NCBI RefSeq assembly: GCF_006517625.1
Contig: NZ_VHQI01000002.1
Span: 111,778 to 175,777, forward strand
Length of the DNA: 64,000 nt
Direction of reading: 5' to 3'
Source: Mixta tenebrionis
Lineage (GTDB): Bacteria > Pseudomonadota > Gammaproteobacteria > Enterobacterales > Enterobacteriaceae
Part shown: piece after piece, positions 38,328 through 47,298 of the stretch
Layout: each line of letters opens with the position of its first letter
How positions within the stretch are numbered: position 1 is the stretch's first letter
The notes under the pieces: generated by a model
Databases searched by the model: none
What the model was told of the DNA's origin: nothing
What the model saw: only the letters and a program-made list of their open reading frames with translations
Program-made: the position numbers and the translations under genes

Positions 38328-40844
38328 ATGACGGGCGCAGGGAAACGCCGCTTACTGCTGCTGTGCCTTATGCCAGCTCTGATTCAGATCAATAACGGTT
38401 GCGCTAAGGTGCGCTTTAACCCGGCGATGCTGGAAAAACAAAGCCCTGGAGACAGCAACGTTGATCTTTCGGCTTTTGAGGAGATGCAGCAGCTGCCCGG
38501 CACTTACCGGGTCGAGGTCGTGCTGAATAACCGTCGGCAGGAGACGCGCGATGTCACCTTTTTTCAGCAGGATGATGGCGAAGGGAAACAAACGCTGCAG
38601 CCCTGCCTGAGCGCTGACCTGTTGGCAAATTATGGGGTTAACGTGGCGCGCTATCCCCTGCTTCAGCAGGAGAACGGCTGCGCCGATCTGTCGCAGATCG
38701 CTGACGCCCGCGCCCGGCTGGATGTTAACACGCAGCAGCTGATACTTAGCTTCCCTCAGGCGGAGCTAAATCACAGCGCGCGTGATGCGGTGCCGTCAAC
38801 GCGCTGGGACGAGGGGATTAGCGCGCTGCTGCTCAACTACCGCTTCAGCGGCGCGCACAGCGAAGCGTTACAGGCGCATCGTCGTAATAACGACAGCCAG
38901 TTTCTTAGCCTGCAGCCGGGGGTTAACCTGGGAGCGTGGCGGCTGCGTAACTACAGCACCTGGTCGCGCAACCGGCAGAGCGATGCGAAGTGGGATCGCC
39001 TCTACACCCGCGCGCAGCGCGGTATTATTCCGCTGCAGGCGCAGCTTACGTTGGGGGAGAGCACTTCACCGACGGATATTTATGACAGCGTCTCCTTTCG
39101 CGGCGTACAGCTCGCTTCGGACGATGATATGTTGCCGGATAGTCTGAGAGGCTATGCGCCGATAGTACGCGGCATCGCGCGCAGCCATGCTCAGGTTAAC
39201 GTTTATCAGAACGGCAATATTATCTATCAGACCTACGTTGCGCCGGGCGCCTTTGCCATTAGCGATATCTATCCAACCGGCAGCAGCGGCGATCTCTACG
39301 TGACTATCCGTGAAACGGACGGTAGCGAACAGCAGCTGGTGGTGCCTTTTGCCTCCGTTCCGGTATTACAGCGTGAAGGCCATATCAAATACAGCCTGAC
39401 CGGCGGCCAGTACCGTAACAGCAGGAACAACACTACCAACAAGATGTTCATTCAGGGCACCGGGATCGTGGGTCTGCCGCAGGCTTTTACTCTCTATAGC
39501 GGCACGCAACAGGCGGAGAACTACCACTCGCTGGTGGCGGGCGTCGGCAGAAACTTTGGTCAGATCGGCGCGCTGTCGCTGGATGCGACCATCGCGCGCA
39601 GCAAACTGGCCGATCGGCAAGGCACGCAGCGCGGACACGTCTGGCGGCTGCGCTATGGTAAAAACTTTATCGGCACCGGTACTAACCTGGCGCTGGCGGG
39701 GTTCCGCTATGCCACAAAGGACTATTACAGCCTTGATGAAGTGCTGGACAGCTACGAGGACGGCGAAAGCGCCATATGGGAGCGTCGCCGGCAGCGGGCG
39801 GAATTGTCGCTTACCCAAAATCTGTGGGCCGGCGCCGGATCGCTGACGGTTAGCGCGGTTAACGAATCATTCTGGGATAACGATCGGCGCGTGCGCTCGA
39901 TGAATATCGGCTACAACAACAGCTGGCGAGGCATCAGCATTAACCTGAACTACAGCTATAACCGCAATACCCAGCTTGGCTACAGCGGCAAAAAAAGCGG
40001 ACGCGAGGAGCAGATTATGGCGCTCTCTCTCAATATGCCGCTGAGCGACGAGGGCAATAATACCTGGGCGAACTACCAGCTGAACAGCACGCGTCACGGC
40101 AGCAGCAGCCAGTCGGTAGGGCTGAACGGCACCCTGCTGGATGATAAAAATCTCAGCTGGAGCGTGCGTCAGGGCTATACCAATCGTAACGGCGGCAGCC
40201 TCGGCAGCGCCGATATCGATTATCGCGGCGGCTACGGCCAGGCGGATGCGGGCTATGCCTGGGATCGCAACAGCCGCCGGTTAAACTACGGCATCAGCGG
40301 CGCGCTGGTGGCGCATCATGACGGGATAACGCTCAGCCAGCCGCTTGGCGAGACGGTCGCGCTGGTTAAATCGCCCGGCATAGGCGGCGCATCGGTAGAG
40401 AATCAGACCGGCGTCATCACCGATTTTCGCGGCTATACGCTGGTTCCCTATGTCAGGCCCTATCGTATAAGTGAGCTGACGCTCGATCCGTTGACCTTAC
40501 CGGATACGGTTGAGCTGGCGCAGACTTCCAGCCAGGTGATCCCTACCCGCGGCGCGGTGGTCAGAGCGGATTTCAGCGGCAGGTTAGGGCAGCGCGCCCT
40601 GATTACCCTGACGCGCAGCAACGGTCAGCCGGTGCCTTTCGGCGCCACGGTCAGGCCGGAAGACGATAACTCAGACTACAGCAGCATCGTCGGCAGTGAT
40701 GGCGAAGTGTGGCTGAGCGGCCTGGAGTCGCGAGGCACGCTGCTGGTGAGTTGGGGAAGCGACGCCGACAAGCAGTGCCGCGCCAGCTTCGCGTTGCCTG
40801 ACAGCGGTGAGGATATGCACCTGCTGAAGGCTATCTGCCGGTAA
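38328..40844 (+). CDS. Outer-membrane fimbrial usher
   Basis: An 838-aa PapC/FimD usher. It has a signal peptide, an N-terminal chaperone-binding domain starting FNPAMLE, a beta-barrel with plug and middle-domain blocks (QNGNIIYQTYVAPGAFAI and ISDIYPTGSSGDLYV) and two C-terminal domains. Cysteines near the C-terminus (QCRASFAL and AICR) form the usual disulfide. It forms the secretion pore for the pilin complexes. Confidence 0.95.
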   Translation: MTGAGKRRLLLLCLMPALIQINNGCAKVRFNPAMLEKQSPGDSNVDLSAFEEMQQLPGTYRVEVVLNNRRQETRDVTFFQQDDGEGKQTLQPCLSADLLANYGVNVARYPLLQQENGCADLSQIADARARLDVNTQQLILSFPQAELNHSARDAVPSTRWDEGISALLLNYRFSGAHSEALQAHRRNNDSQFLSLQPGVNLGAWRLRNYSTWSRNRQSDAKWDRLYTRAQRGIIPLQAQLTLGESTSPTDIYDSVSFRGVQLASDDDMLPDSLRGYAPIVRGIARSHAQVNVYQNGNIIYQTYVAPGAFAISDIYPTGSSGDLYVTIRETDGSEQQLVVPFASVPVLQREGHIKYSLTGGQYRNSRNNTTNKMFIQGTGIVGLPQAFTLYSGTQQAENYHSLVAGVGRNFGQIGALSLDATIARSKLADRQGTQRGHVWRLRYGKNFIGTGTNLALAGFRYATKDYYSLDEVLDSYEDGESAIWERRRQRAELSLTQNLWAGAGSLTVSAVNESFWDNDRRVRSMNIGYNNSWRGISINLNYSYNRNTQLGYSGKKSGREEQIMALSLNMPLSDEGNNTWANYQLNSTRHGSSSQSVGLNGTLLDDKNLSWSVRQGYTNRNGGSLGSADIDYRGGYGQADAGYAWDRNSRRLNYGISGALVAHHDGITLSQPLGETVALVKSPGIGGASVENQTGVITDFRGYTLVPYVRPYRISELTLDPLTLPDTVELAQTSSQVIPTRGAVVRADFSGRLGQRALITLTRSNGQPVPFGATVRPEDDNSDYSSIVGSDGEVWLSGLESRGTLLVSWGSDADKQCRASFALPDSGEDMHLLKAICR

Positions 40845-40870
40845 ATCGGCTCGGAAGAAGGGATACTGCA

Positions 40871-41815
40871 ATGAAGAACTTAACGGTTGCTGGTGTAATT
40901 ATGATGTGTGCCGCGGCGCCCGCCTGCGTACAGGCGGCAGGCTGCGAGCTGGGCACGCCCCGAACGCAGCAGTTCACCCTGCCGGATCTGCTGGTGGACC
41001 CCAACCAGCCGCCAGGCAGCGTGATCGGCAGTAAAACCATCGCCATTGCCGGCGATCTGGCGCAAAACTGCACGGGCAGCGTTAACTGGCAGTCGGTGCT
41101 GACCGGCAGCTGGGCCAGCCCAAGCGGCGTGCTGCCGGACGTTTATGAAACCGGGATTCCAGGCGTAGGGGTAAAGGTATCTGATGCGCTGCTGCCCGAT
41201 AGCTTTATGCCGGTGAATACGACGCTGACGCCGGATAGCAGCAGACCTTTGATCGGCTCTGATGTTCAGCTGCTGTTTTACCGCACCGGCGATATTACGC
41301 CGGGCAGCTTCCCCGGCGGCGAGGTGGCGCGCTTTATGCTTACCGACAGCTCAGGCAATCTTGCTACCGCCTTAACGCTGCAGGCCGCTTCCGGCAGCGT
41401 GCGTATGAAAAGCTGCTACGCCAAATCCAACAACCTGGTCGTACAGTTAGGCAGCGTGAACCGCAGTTCCTTTACCGGCGTAGGCAGCACCGTGGCGCCC
41501 ACCGCTTTTGCGGTTGAGCTGGTTTGTCAGGGCAATCTGCCGGTGAAAGTAAGCTTCTCATCCGCAGGCGGCGCGCCTTCGCCGGAGCCGGGCATCGTGC
41601 CGATACAGGATGGCGCCGGCGCCGCCAGCGGCATAGCGATTAAGGTCATGCATCGCGACGGCAGGCCGCTGCATTTCGATACGCCGGAAGCCTATCATCT
41701 GGCGGGCGAGCCGGAGATCTCTATTCCCTTGCTGGCTTCCTATACGCCAACCGGCATCAAGGTTACTCCCGGCACCGCGCGCGGGGCGATGACGTTTACC
41801 ATTACGCAGGACTAG
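40871..41815 (+). CDS. Fimbrial tip adhesin, two-domain
   Basis: A 314-aa secreted protein with a signal peptide ending about residue 21 (CVQAAG). The first half is a divergent N-terminal domain that I cannot assign to a receptor. The second half (about 165-314) is a pilin domain: QLGSVNRSSFTGVGST closely parallels MGSVNKSSFTGVGST in the major subunit of the same operon. The C-terminal TITQD ending is a typical pilin end. This layout fits a tip adhesin such as FimH. Confidence 0.85.
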   Translation: MKNLTVAGVIMMCAAAPACVQAAGCELGTPRTQQFTLPDLLVDPNQPPGSVIGSKTIAIAGDLAQNCTGSVNWQSVLTGSWASPSGVLPDVYETGIPGVGVKVSDALLPDSFMPVNTTLTPDSSRPLIGSDVQLLFYRTGDITPGSFPGGEVARFMLTDSSGNLATALTLQAASGSVRMKSCYAKSNNLVVQLGSVNRSSFTGVGSTVAPTAFAVELVCQGNLPVKVSFSSAGGAPSPEPGIVPIQDGAGAASGIAIKVMHRDGRPLHFDTPEAYHLAGEPEISIPLLASYTPTGIKVTPGTARGAMTFTITQD

Positions 41816-41844
41816 CGTTATTAAACGATGAATAAAGGAAAGGA

Positions 41845-41878
41845 TCTCTGCGCCGTGGTAAATCGCAGGGCGCAGAGA
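41845..41878. terminator. Hairpin between adhesin gene and yjjA
   Basis: A 10-bp perfect stem TCTCTGCGCC/GGCGCAGAGA between convergent genes. No T-tract on either side. Confidence 0.5.
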
Positions 41879-41887
41879 GAGCTGGCA

Positions 41888-42406
41888 TCAGGAGATAAAG
41901 TTTTTACCCTGCTTTAATACGACATCGCAGGCTTTAGTTTTAAGCTTTTCGCCGAGCGGGGTGTTGCTCAGGCTTTTCAGGTTTAGCTGCTGCCCGTTGC
42001 CGGTATTCAGCAGGCCCATCAGCCCCTGCTGATAGTCGGTTTGCTGCGCCTGCGTGGTGCTGTCCTGCAGGCCAAGCTTGCTCAGCACCTGATCCTTGAT
42101 GCTGTTGGCATTATTCTCCACCACGTTATGTTTAACGCAGTATTCCATCACGCCAGCGGCGTTGGTCATGCTGCTGCTGCTTACCGCCTTATCGCCGCCG
42201 TTCAGCAGTGCGGTAAGGGAAGAGAGCGACAAACCGCCCTGAGCGTTAGCGTCGTTCTGGGCCGTGCCGTTGTTGCTGTTTTGCTGGCTTAGCTGCGATG
42301 CCGCGCTGCTCAGCTGATCCTGCCAGCTGGCCGCCAGCGCGGTTCCAGCCACCATAAAAGAGAGCACGCCCGTTGTCAGGGTCAGACGCTGTAAAATTTT
42401 CTTCAT
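41888..42406 (-). CDS. yjjA: DUF2501 secreted protein YjjA
   Basis: A 172-aa protein with a clear signal peptide (about 1-25, ending TALA|AS). The mature part starts WQDQLSSAASQLSQQN and has GVMEYCVKHNVV with a pair of Cys (the second in TKACDVVL), as in YjjA/DUF2501 proteins. Probably periplasmic; function unknown. The start at 42406 has a GAGG site; the frame opens 10 codons earlier without one. Confidence 0.85.
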   Translation of the reverse strand: MKKILQRLTLTTGVLSFMVAGTALAASWQDQLSSAASQLSQQNSNNGTAQNDANAQGGLSLSSLTALLNGGDKAVSSSSMTNAAGVMEYCVKHNVVENNANSIKDQVLSKLGLQDSTTQAQQTDYQQGLMGLLNTGNGQQLNLKSLSNTPLGEKLKTKACDVVLKQGKNFIS

Positions 42407-42590
42407 TTTAACCTCGATGTGTATCCGGCCCGCCATCCACGGCGCGCCTGCTATCCGCCAGTAGGACTTCCCGCAACGGTCAGAGTTCCGCCCGCCGCGC
42501 CGCCGCGCGCCGCAAAAGGCCGCGTTTGGGATTAGTCCGTATAATCAGGCGAATTTTTCGTCATCTGGCGCCGGTTAGCGACGATTGAGG

Positions 42591-42618
42591 TTGCACAGGT
42601 GACAGGTAAGGGTATAAT
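42591..42618 (+). promoter_or_regulatory. leuX promoter
   Basis: TTGCAC and a perfect TATAAT separated by 16 bases, with the -10 ending 28 bases before the tRNA 5' end. Confidence 0.85.
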
Positions 42619-42646
42619 CCTCAACGTTTTCCGCATACCCTTCAGT

Positions 42647-42731
42647 GCCGAAGTGGCGAAATCGGTAGACGCAGTTGATTCAAAATCAACCGTAGAAATA
42701 CGTGCCGGTTCGAGTCCGGCCTTCGGCACCA
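42647..42731 (+). tRNA. leuX: tRNA-Leu (CAA anticodon)
   Basis: An 85-nt type II tRNA with an encoded CCA end. The acceptor stem is GCCGAAG pairing with CTTCGGC. The anticodon CAA is at 42681-42683 in a TTCAAAA loop. The T-loop is GGTTCGAGTCC. leuX is a well-known integration target for islands (for example in uropathogenic E. coli), and an integrase gene follows 200 bases downstream. Confidence 0.97.
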
Positions 42732-42745
42732 CAAGTATGTAAATG

Positions 42746-42768
42746 GACCTCAACTGAGGTCTTTTTTT
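42746..42768 (+). terminator. Terminator after leuX
   Basis: Stem GACCTC/GAGGTC with an AACT loop followed by seven T's, 15 bases past the tRNA. Confidence 0.85.
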
Positions 42769-42853
42769 ATGCCTGAAACCCGCGCTATACAAGGTTTTTC
42801 CAGCTTTTCTCCTCAACTGAAGTCAATCTGAGTCAACCCACATCAACAAGCTT

Positions 42854-42905
42854 GTGAGTATACTAATGAGTATATTTGCCGATTCGATATTGCTTGTATA
42901 CTCAC
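42854..42905 (+). promoter_or_regulatory. Inverted repeats over the integrase promoter
   Basis: GTGAGTATAC (42854-42863) and its exact inverse GTATACTCAC (42896-42905) are 42 bases apart, with a third partial copy ATGAGTATAT at 42865. TATACT (42897-42902) inside the right copy is a candidate -10 of the integrase gene. A repressor, excisionase or the integrase itself could bind here. Confidence 0.55.
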
Positions 42906-42930
42906 GGGATACAATGGAAGGAGAACCATT

Positions 42931-44196
42931 ATGGCCCTAACGGATACTAAAGTTCGTTCTGCAAAACCTGAGGAGAAAGAGTATTCACTTGTTGACGGCG
43001 ACGGCATGCTCTTACTTGTAAAGCCTAACGGCTCCAAGTATTGGCGATTTCGTTTCCGTTTTGGCGGTAAACAACATTTGATGGCGTTCGGTGTTTATCC
43101 CGAAGTTTCACTAGCAGATGCCAGGAAGAAAAGGGAAGAGGCTAGAAAGCTGGTCGCTGCTGGTATCGATCCTCGTGAGCATAAACGAGCTGTGAAAGAA
43201 GAGCAGGCGAAAGAGATCATTACTTTCGAGAAGGTTGCCAGAGAGTGGCTTGCAACTAACCAAAAATGGTCAGAAGATCATGCTAATCGCGTAAAAAAGA
43301 GCCTGGAGGACAATATCTTCCCGGCAATTGGTACTCGCAACATTGCTGAATTGGGTACTCGCGATCTGTTAATTCCCATCAAAGCCGTAGAGACATCTGG
43401 ACGTCTTGAGGTGGCTTCCCGTCTTCAACAGCGCACCACGGCTATCATGCGCTATGCAGTGCAAAGCGGGTTAATAGATTACAACCCGGCGCAAGAGATG
43501 GCGGGGGCGGTAGCTTCCAGTAATCGGCAGCATCGTCCGGCGCTGGAGTTAAAGCGCATCCCTGAATTACTCCAGAAAATAGATGACTATACCGGCAGGC
43601 CACTAACCCGTTGGGCAACCGAACTCACTCTACTTATCTTTATTCGGTCCAGTGAGTTGCGTTTTGCTCGCTGGTCAGAGATCGATTTTGAAACGTCAAT
43701 GTGGACGATCCCGCCTGAGCGAGAGCCTATTCCCGGCGTGAAACATTCTCAGCGAGGTTCAAAGATGCGTACACCTCATCTGGTGCCGCTTTCTAAGCAG
43801 GCGCTGGCGATCCTGAAGCAGATAAAACAGTTCTGCGGGGAACATGAACTGATTTTTATCGGCGATCACGATCCGCGTAAGCCCATGAGCGAGAACACGG
43901 TAAACAGTGCATTACGGGTGATGGGCTATGACACTAAAGTTGAGGTTTGTGGTCACGGCTTTCGCACAATGGCCTGTAGTTCGTTGATTGAGTCAGGGCT
44001 ATGGTCGAAGGATGCGGTGGAGCGCCAGATGAGCCATATGGAACGTAACTCGGTACGCGCAGCATATATCCATAAAGCGGAACATCTGGATGAACGCAAG
44101 TTGATGCTGCAATGGTGGGCTGATTTTTTGGATGCGAATCGGGAGAGGGGGATTACGCCGTTTGATTATGCGAAGGTAAATCGGGGTAATATTTAA
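42931..44196 (+). CDS. P4-type tyrosine integrase
   Basis: A 421-aa site-specific recombinase. The N-terminal DUF4102-type arm-binding domain is at 1-90 (LTDTKVRSAKP), a SAM-like core-binding domain at about 95-190, and the catalytic domain carries Arg239 (FIRSSELR), His342/Arg345 (HGFR), His369 and the nucleophile Tyr379. GGAAGGAG lies 8 bases before the ATG. Its position beside leuX marks it as the integrase of the island. Confidence 0.97.
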   Translation: MALTDTKVRSAKPEEKEYSLVDGDGMLLLVKPNGSKYWRFRFRFGGKQHLMAFGVYPEVSLADARKKREEARKLVAAGIDPREHKRAVKEEQAKEIITFEKVAREWLATNQKWSEDHANRVKKSLEDNIFPAIGTRNIAELGTRDLLIPIKAVETSGRLEVASRLQQRTTAIMRYAVQSGLIDYNPAQEMAGAVASSNRQHRPALELKRIPELLQKIDDYTGRPLTRWATELTLLIFIRSSELRFARWSEIDFETSMWTIPPEREPIPGVKHSQRGSKMRTPHLVPLSKQALAILKQIKQFCGEHELIFIGDHDPRKPMSENTVNSALRVMGYDTKVEVCGHGFRTMACSSLIESGLWSKDAVERQMSHMERNSVRAAYIHKAEHLDERKLMLQWWADFLDANRERGITPFDYAKVNRGNI

Positions 44197-44203
44197 TGCA
44201 TAT

Positions 44204-44231
44204 GGTTAATTAGTTATAAAACTAATTAACC
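44204..44231. repeat. 12-bp perfect inverted repeat after the integrase gene
   Basis: GGTTAATTAGTT and its exact complement are separated by ATAA. Located 8 bases past the integrase stop. It has no T-tract; it may be a weak terminator or an operator for the dpt genes. A second palindrome, CTTTGA/TCAAAG, follows at 44238-44254. Confidence 0.6.
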
Positions 44232-44321
44232 AGCCACCTTTGAATGTGTCAAAGAGCCTATAGAGATCAAGGAGAAGCTTGTATAAAATAGGTGAATTCT
44301 TACTTTAGAGAACATGAAGTT

Positions 44322-45971
44322 ATGAGCGCAATCACATTACGTAAAGCGTTGGGTGTACTTGCGAAGTCATCTTCGTTTTCCGTCACCACCGTGACACACC
44401 GCCAGAAGGATGAGTTCGACCAGTTGAAGGAACAACTCTTTGTTAAACAAGAGATTGAAACTGAATTGCAACGTTATTTAGATGTTGCCAAACCTGGGGA
44501 AATCATTTTTTTGTGCGGTAGTAGCGGGGATGGGAAGTCTGAAATTTTAACCCGTTGCCAGTCAGATCCGCGTTATCAACGGCGATTTAATTTTCATCTG
44601 GATGCCACACATAGCTTTGCCCCTCGGCAATCAGCCATTGATGCTTTGAATGATTTATTTGCTAAACATCATCAGCAATCATCTCCATTGCTTATTGGTA
44701 TCAATACCGGAATGCTCGCCAATTTTGCCAGAGAAGGTGCTAAATGCCATCAGGTGATCCGATCGGCGATAGACTCATTTTTATCGGTGCAGCATGACGC
44801 AAGCCGTCCTTACCGTAATGAAAATTGTTCCTTTTTTGATTTTGAACACTACCCTAAATTCCAGTTTAACGAAAATAAAAACTATTCACCATTTATTAAA
44901 ACCTTATTAGATAACTTAACTCGCGATGATGATAATAACTTATTTCAGTTTATCTTTCGGCGCGATGAGTCAGTTAATCCAGATCTAAAAGAGGTCGCAA
45001 ATTTTAAATTGCTTTGCACACCTGGTGTGCAGAATGTGTTAATTACGCAGCTCTTTAAAGCGCGATTAATTAAAGACCAGTTTGTAACGACCCGAACGCT
45101 GCTGGATTTTTTGCATCACCTGCTGATGGGGCCTGGCTACTTATTTGATAATCTCTTCACCGGTGCAGAAAATGATCTGATTAAAAAAGTTTCCGATTTT
45201 GATCCCGCCAGATTGCACACCTATGAACTTGATCAATTTGTTTTGCGCTATGAACTGGGGCTGGTTGACGCTGATCTCGATGATTTTTTAGCCGCACTTG
45301 AGCCGTTGCACATTAAGTTTGATCGCCAGAACGTTAAGTCTGGTGACGCAACCTCCTTGATCCGGCTTTTCTGGCTGTTACAGTACGAGTCATTAGGTAA
45401 TGATTATCATCGGAAATTTTCCGCGTTCTTTAACGAATCGCTGTTTGAACGTTACTCAGAAATCTGGCACTTGCATAGTAATTACACAGCAGATCCGGAG
45501 CAAAAAAGGTCACTGAATCGCTTTTATGCTTTTGAGCTTATTGCTGGTATCCAGCGCTATGCTAACCGCAAAGCGCCTGAATTAAGTATGCAAAAAGAAG
45601 AGTTCTTTTTGGGTGAGTTCGGTGGTGTTAAAATAACCGCACCGGTAGAGATAAAGCCTGACTGGGACTCTATTCGTAATAAACACACGGCTCATCCAAC
45701 AGGCTTTGATGTCTATTTAAAGGTGGGGCAAAATCCACTACCGTGTATTCATATCGGACTTAATTTGTTTGAATTATTGGACAAATTGAATAATGGCTAT
45801 CGTCCGAATAAATACGATAAAAATGCCATCGTGTTACTGGATGAAATTGTTGAGTTGATTGCAGAGCAGGCTAAATCAAGTAGCGAAATCAAATTTTATG
45901 ATGGCAGACAACGGGTTTATCGTGCAAAGGCGGATGACGATATGATCACTATTAGCGGTATGGAGGGTTAG
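44322..45971 (+). CDS. dptF: Phosphorothioation-dependent restriction protein DptF
   Basis: A 549-aa ATPase-like subunit of the DptFGH (DndFGH) complex, which restricts DNA lacking phosphorothioate marks. A Walker A motif GSSGDGKS is at 66-73. The N-terminus MSAITLRKALGVLAKSSSF has the LRxALxxLxKSS pattern of DptF proteins as I recall them; an upstream GTG would add ten residues. First of a tightly spaced dptF-dptG-dptH operon that continues into two further genes. Confidence 0.88.
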   Translation: MSAITLRKALGVLAKSSSFSVTTVTHRQKDEFDQLKEQLFVKQEIETELQRYLDVAKPGEIIFLCGSSGDGKSEILTRCQSDPRYQRRFNFHLDATHSFAPRQSAIDALNDLFAKHHQQSSPLLIGINTGMLANFAREGAKCHQVIRSAIDSFLSVQHDASRPYRNENCSFFDFEHYPKFQFNENKNYSPFIKTLLDNLTRDDDNNLFQFIFRRDESVNPDLKEVANFKLLCTPGVQNVLITQLFKARLIKDQFVTTRTLLDFLHHLLMGPGYLFDNLFTGAENDLIKKVSDFDPARLHTYELDQFVLRYELGLVDADLDDFLAALEPLHIKFDRQNVKSGDATSLIRLFWLLQYESLGNDYHRKFSAFFNESLFERYSEIWHLHSNYTADPEQKRSLNRFYAFELIAGIQRYANRKAPELSMQKEEFFLGEFGGVKITAPVEIKPDWDSIRNKHTAHPTGFDVYLKVGQNPLPCIHIGLNLFELLDKLNNGYRPNKYDKNAIVLLDEIVELIAEQAKSSSEIKFYDGRQRVYRAKADDDMITISGMEG

Positions 45972-45975
45972 CAGA

Positions 45976-47298
45976 ATGTACCCTATCGCAACCGAGTTAA
46001 AAGTGGGTAACAATCAACTGGATAGTTACCTGCCTGTGCGCAATAAAAACAACGATATTAGCTGGCAATTCGTCACCGGTCTGGTCCTTAGCTACGCCCT
46101 GAAACGCAAAATCGAAGCTTACGATCCCGAACAATTCCGTGAAGATTGTAAAACACATCTGCAGGAACTACTTGATGAGCCTGCATTCTGGTCCGTGCTG
46201 GAACGGATGTATTTTTCCAGTCAGGATATTTTCCGTGTATCCCCTCTTTTTTTACTATTTCATGCTCAGTTTGTGGGCGAAAAAATAAGCGCGGGATCTA
46301 CGGCAGATAAACGTCTTGGTACGCTGTTTGCCAATTTGATGGGCGATTTCAGCCTTCGCTACCCCATACAGGACAGACTGAACTTCATTGAGCAGCAAAT
46401 GCTGAATAAGCTCAATGAAAAAATAAAATTGCTGGGGAAAGGACCTTTTGCCGAAGAGCAACCCTACCTTCCGTATATGGTCACGTGTTTTCAGGCCGAT
46501 CTTGCGTTTTTGGCGGAGCACCCACAATACCTTTTACAAGAATTGACCAACACCCTACGTTTGTACGCCTTTAGCTGGTGCGCTCAACTGGCGCTCAATC
46601 TTGACAACTGGCAGGACGGCGAGCCACAAAGCAAATCACTATTTTTTATTCTTGATAGCGAAAGAGCCAGCTCTGAACGGGAAAAGGTGAAACGTTATGG
46701 CTATAAGCTGTTCGCCAGCCAGAGCGAAAAACTGTTCCCGGTGCTCTCTGCTCTAGAGGTTTTGCAGTGGGAAAAAGGACAGAAAAAGCGTCCGTTATGG
46801 CAGATTTATCAAGACACTCTGAATGATTCAGACTCATCTGCCCAAGTACTAAATGACCTTAATGTTTATTTGCAGGATTTTATTGTGGATCGAGGCCTCC
46901 CGCTTCGTGAACGCGCAACAAACCTGGAAAATGCCTTCAAACAGCTCTTATCCGTTGCCGTAGAGCAGTTCCAGGGTAAACAGACTGACCGCGCGACGGT
47001 AAATCGTAAATACGTTAATGAACTGGAAAACCAGATTTGCACTGACTTTATTCAGGTGCGTGGTCGGGCGGGGAAAGTGTTGGTGCTTAATCAGGATCGT
47101 CTGCTGTTACTGACCAATCTCACCGTAGGCAAAAATGATAAACTCCGCCTGCACGAATTGCTTCGCGGTTTTGAACAGCGCGGTTTTTATTTAGATAGCC
47201 AGTCGGCGCAAACGCTGGTGGCGTTTTATGAACGCATGGGAAATGTAGAGCGAATGAGTGACAGTGGAGACGCCGTGTATGTCCGTAAAACAGTATGA
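45976..47298 (+). CDS. dptG: Phosphorothioation-dependent restriction protein DptG
   Basis: A 440-aa soluble protein between dptF and dptH. The identity comes from position and size; the sequence shows no known catalytic motif. It begins four bases after dptF with GGAGG inside the end of dptF. Its last 20 bases overlap the start of dptH, showing strong translational coupling. The family is required with DptF and DptH for restriction. Confidence 0.85.
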   Translation: MYPIATELKVGNNQLDSYLPVRNKNNDISWQFVTGLVLSYALKRKIEAYDPEQFREDCKTHLQELLDEPAFWSVLERMYFSSQDIFRVSPLFLLFHAQFVGEKISAGSTADKRLGTLFANLMGDFSLRYPIQDRLNFIEQQMLNKLNEKIKLLGKGPFAEEQPYLPYMVTCFQADLAFLAEHPQYLLQELTNTLRLYAFSWCAQLALNLDNWQDGEPQSKSLFFILDSERASSEREKVKRYGYKLFASQSEKLFPVLSALEVLQWEKGQKKRPLWQIYQDTLNDSDSSAQVLNDLNVYLQDFIVDRGLPLRERATNLENAFKQLLSVAVEQFQGKQTDRATVNRKYVNELENQICTDFIQVRGRAGKVLVLNQDRLLLLTNLTVGKNDKLRLHELLRGFEQRGFYLDSQSAQTLVAFYERMGNVERMSDSGDAVYVRKTV

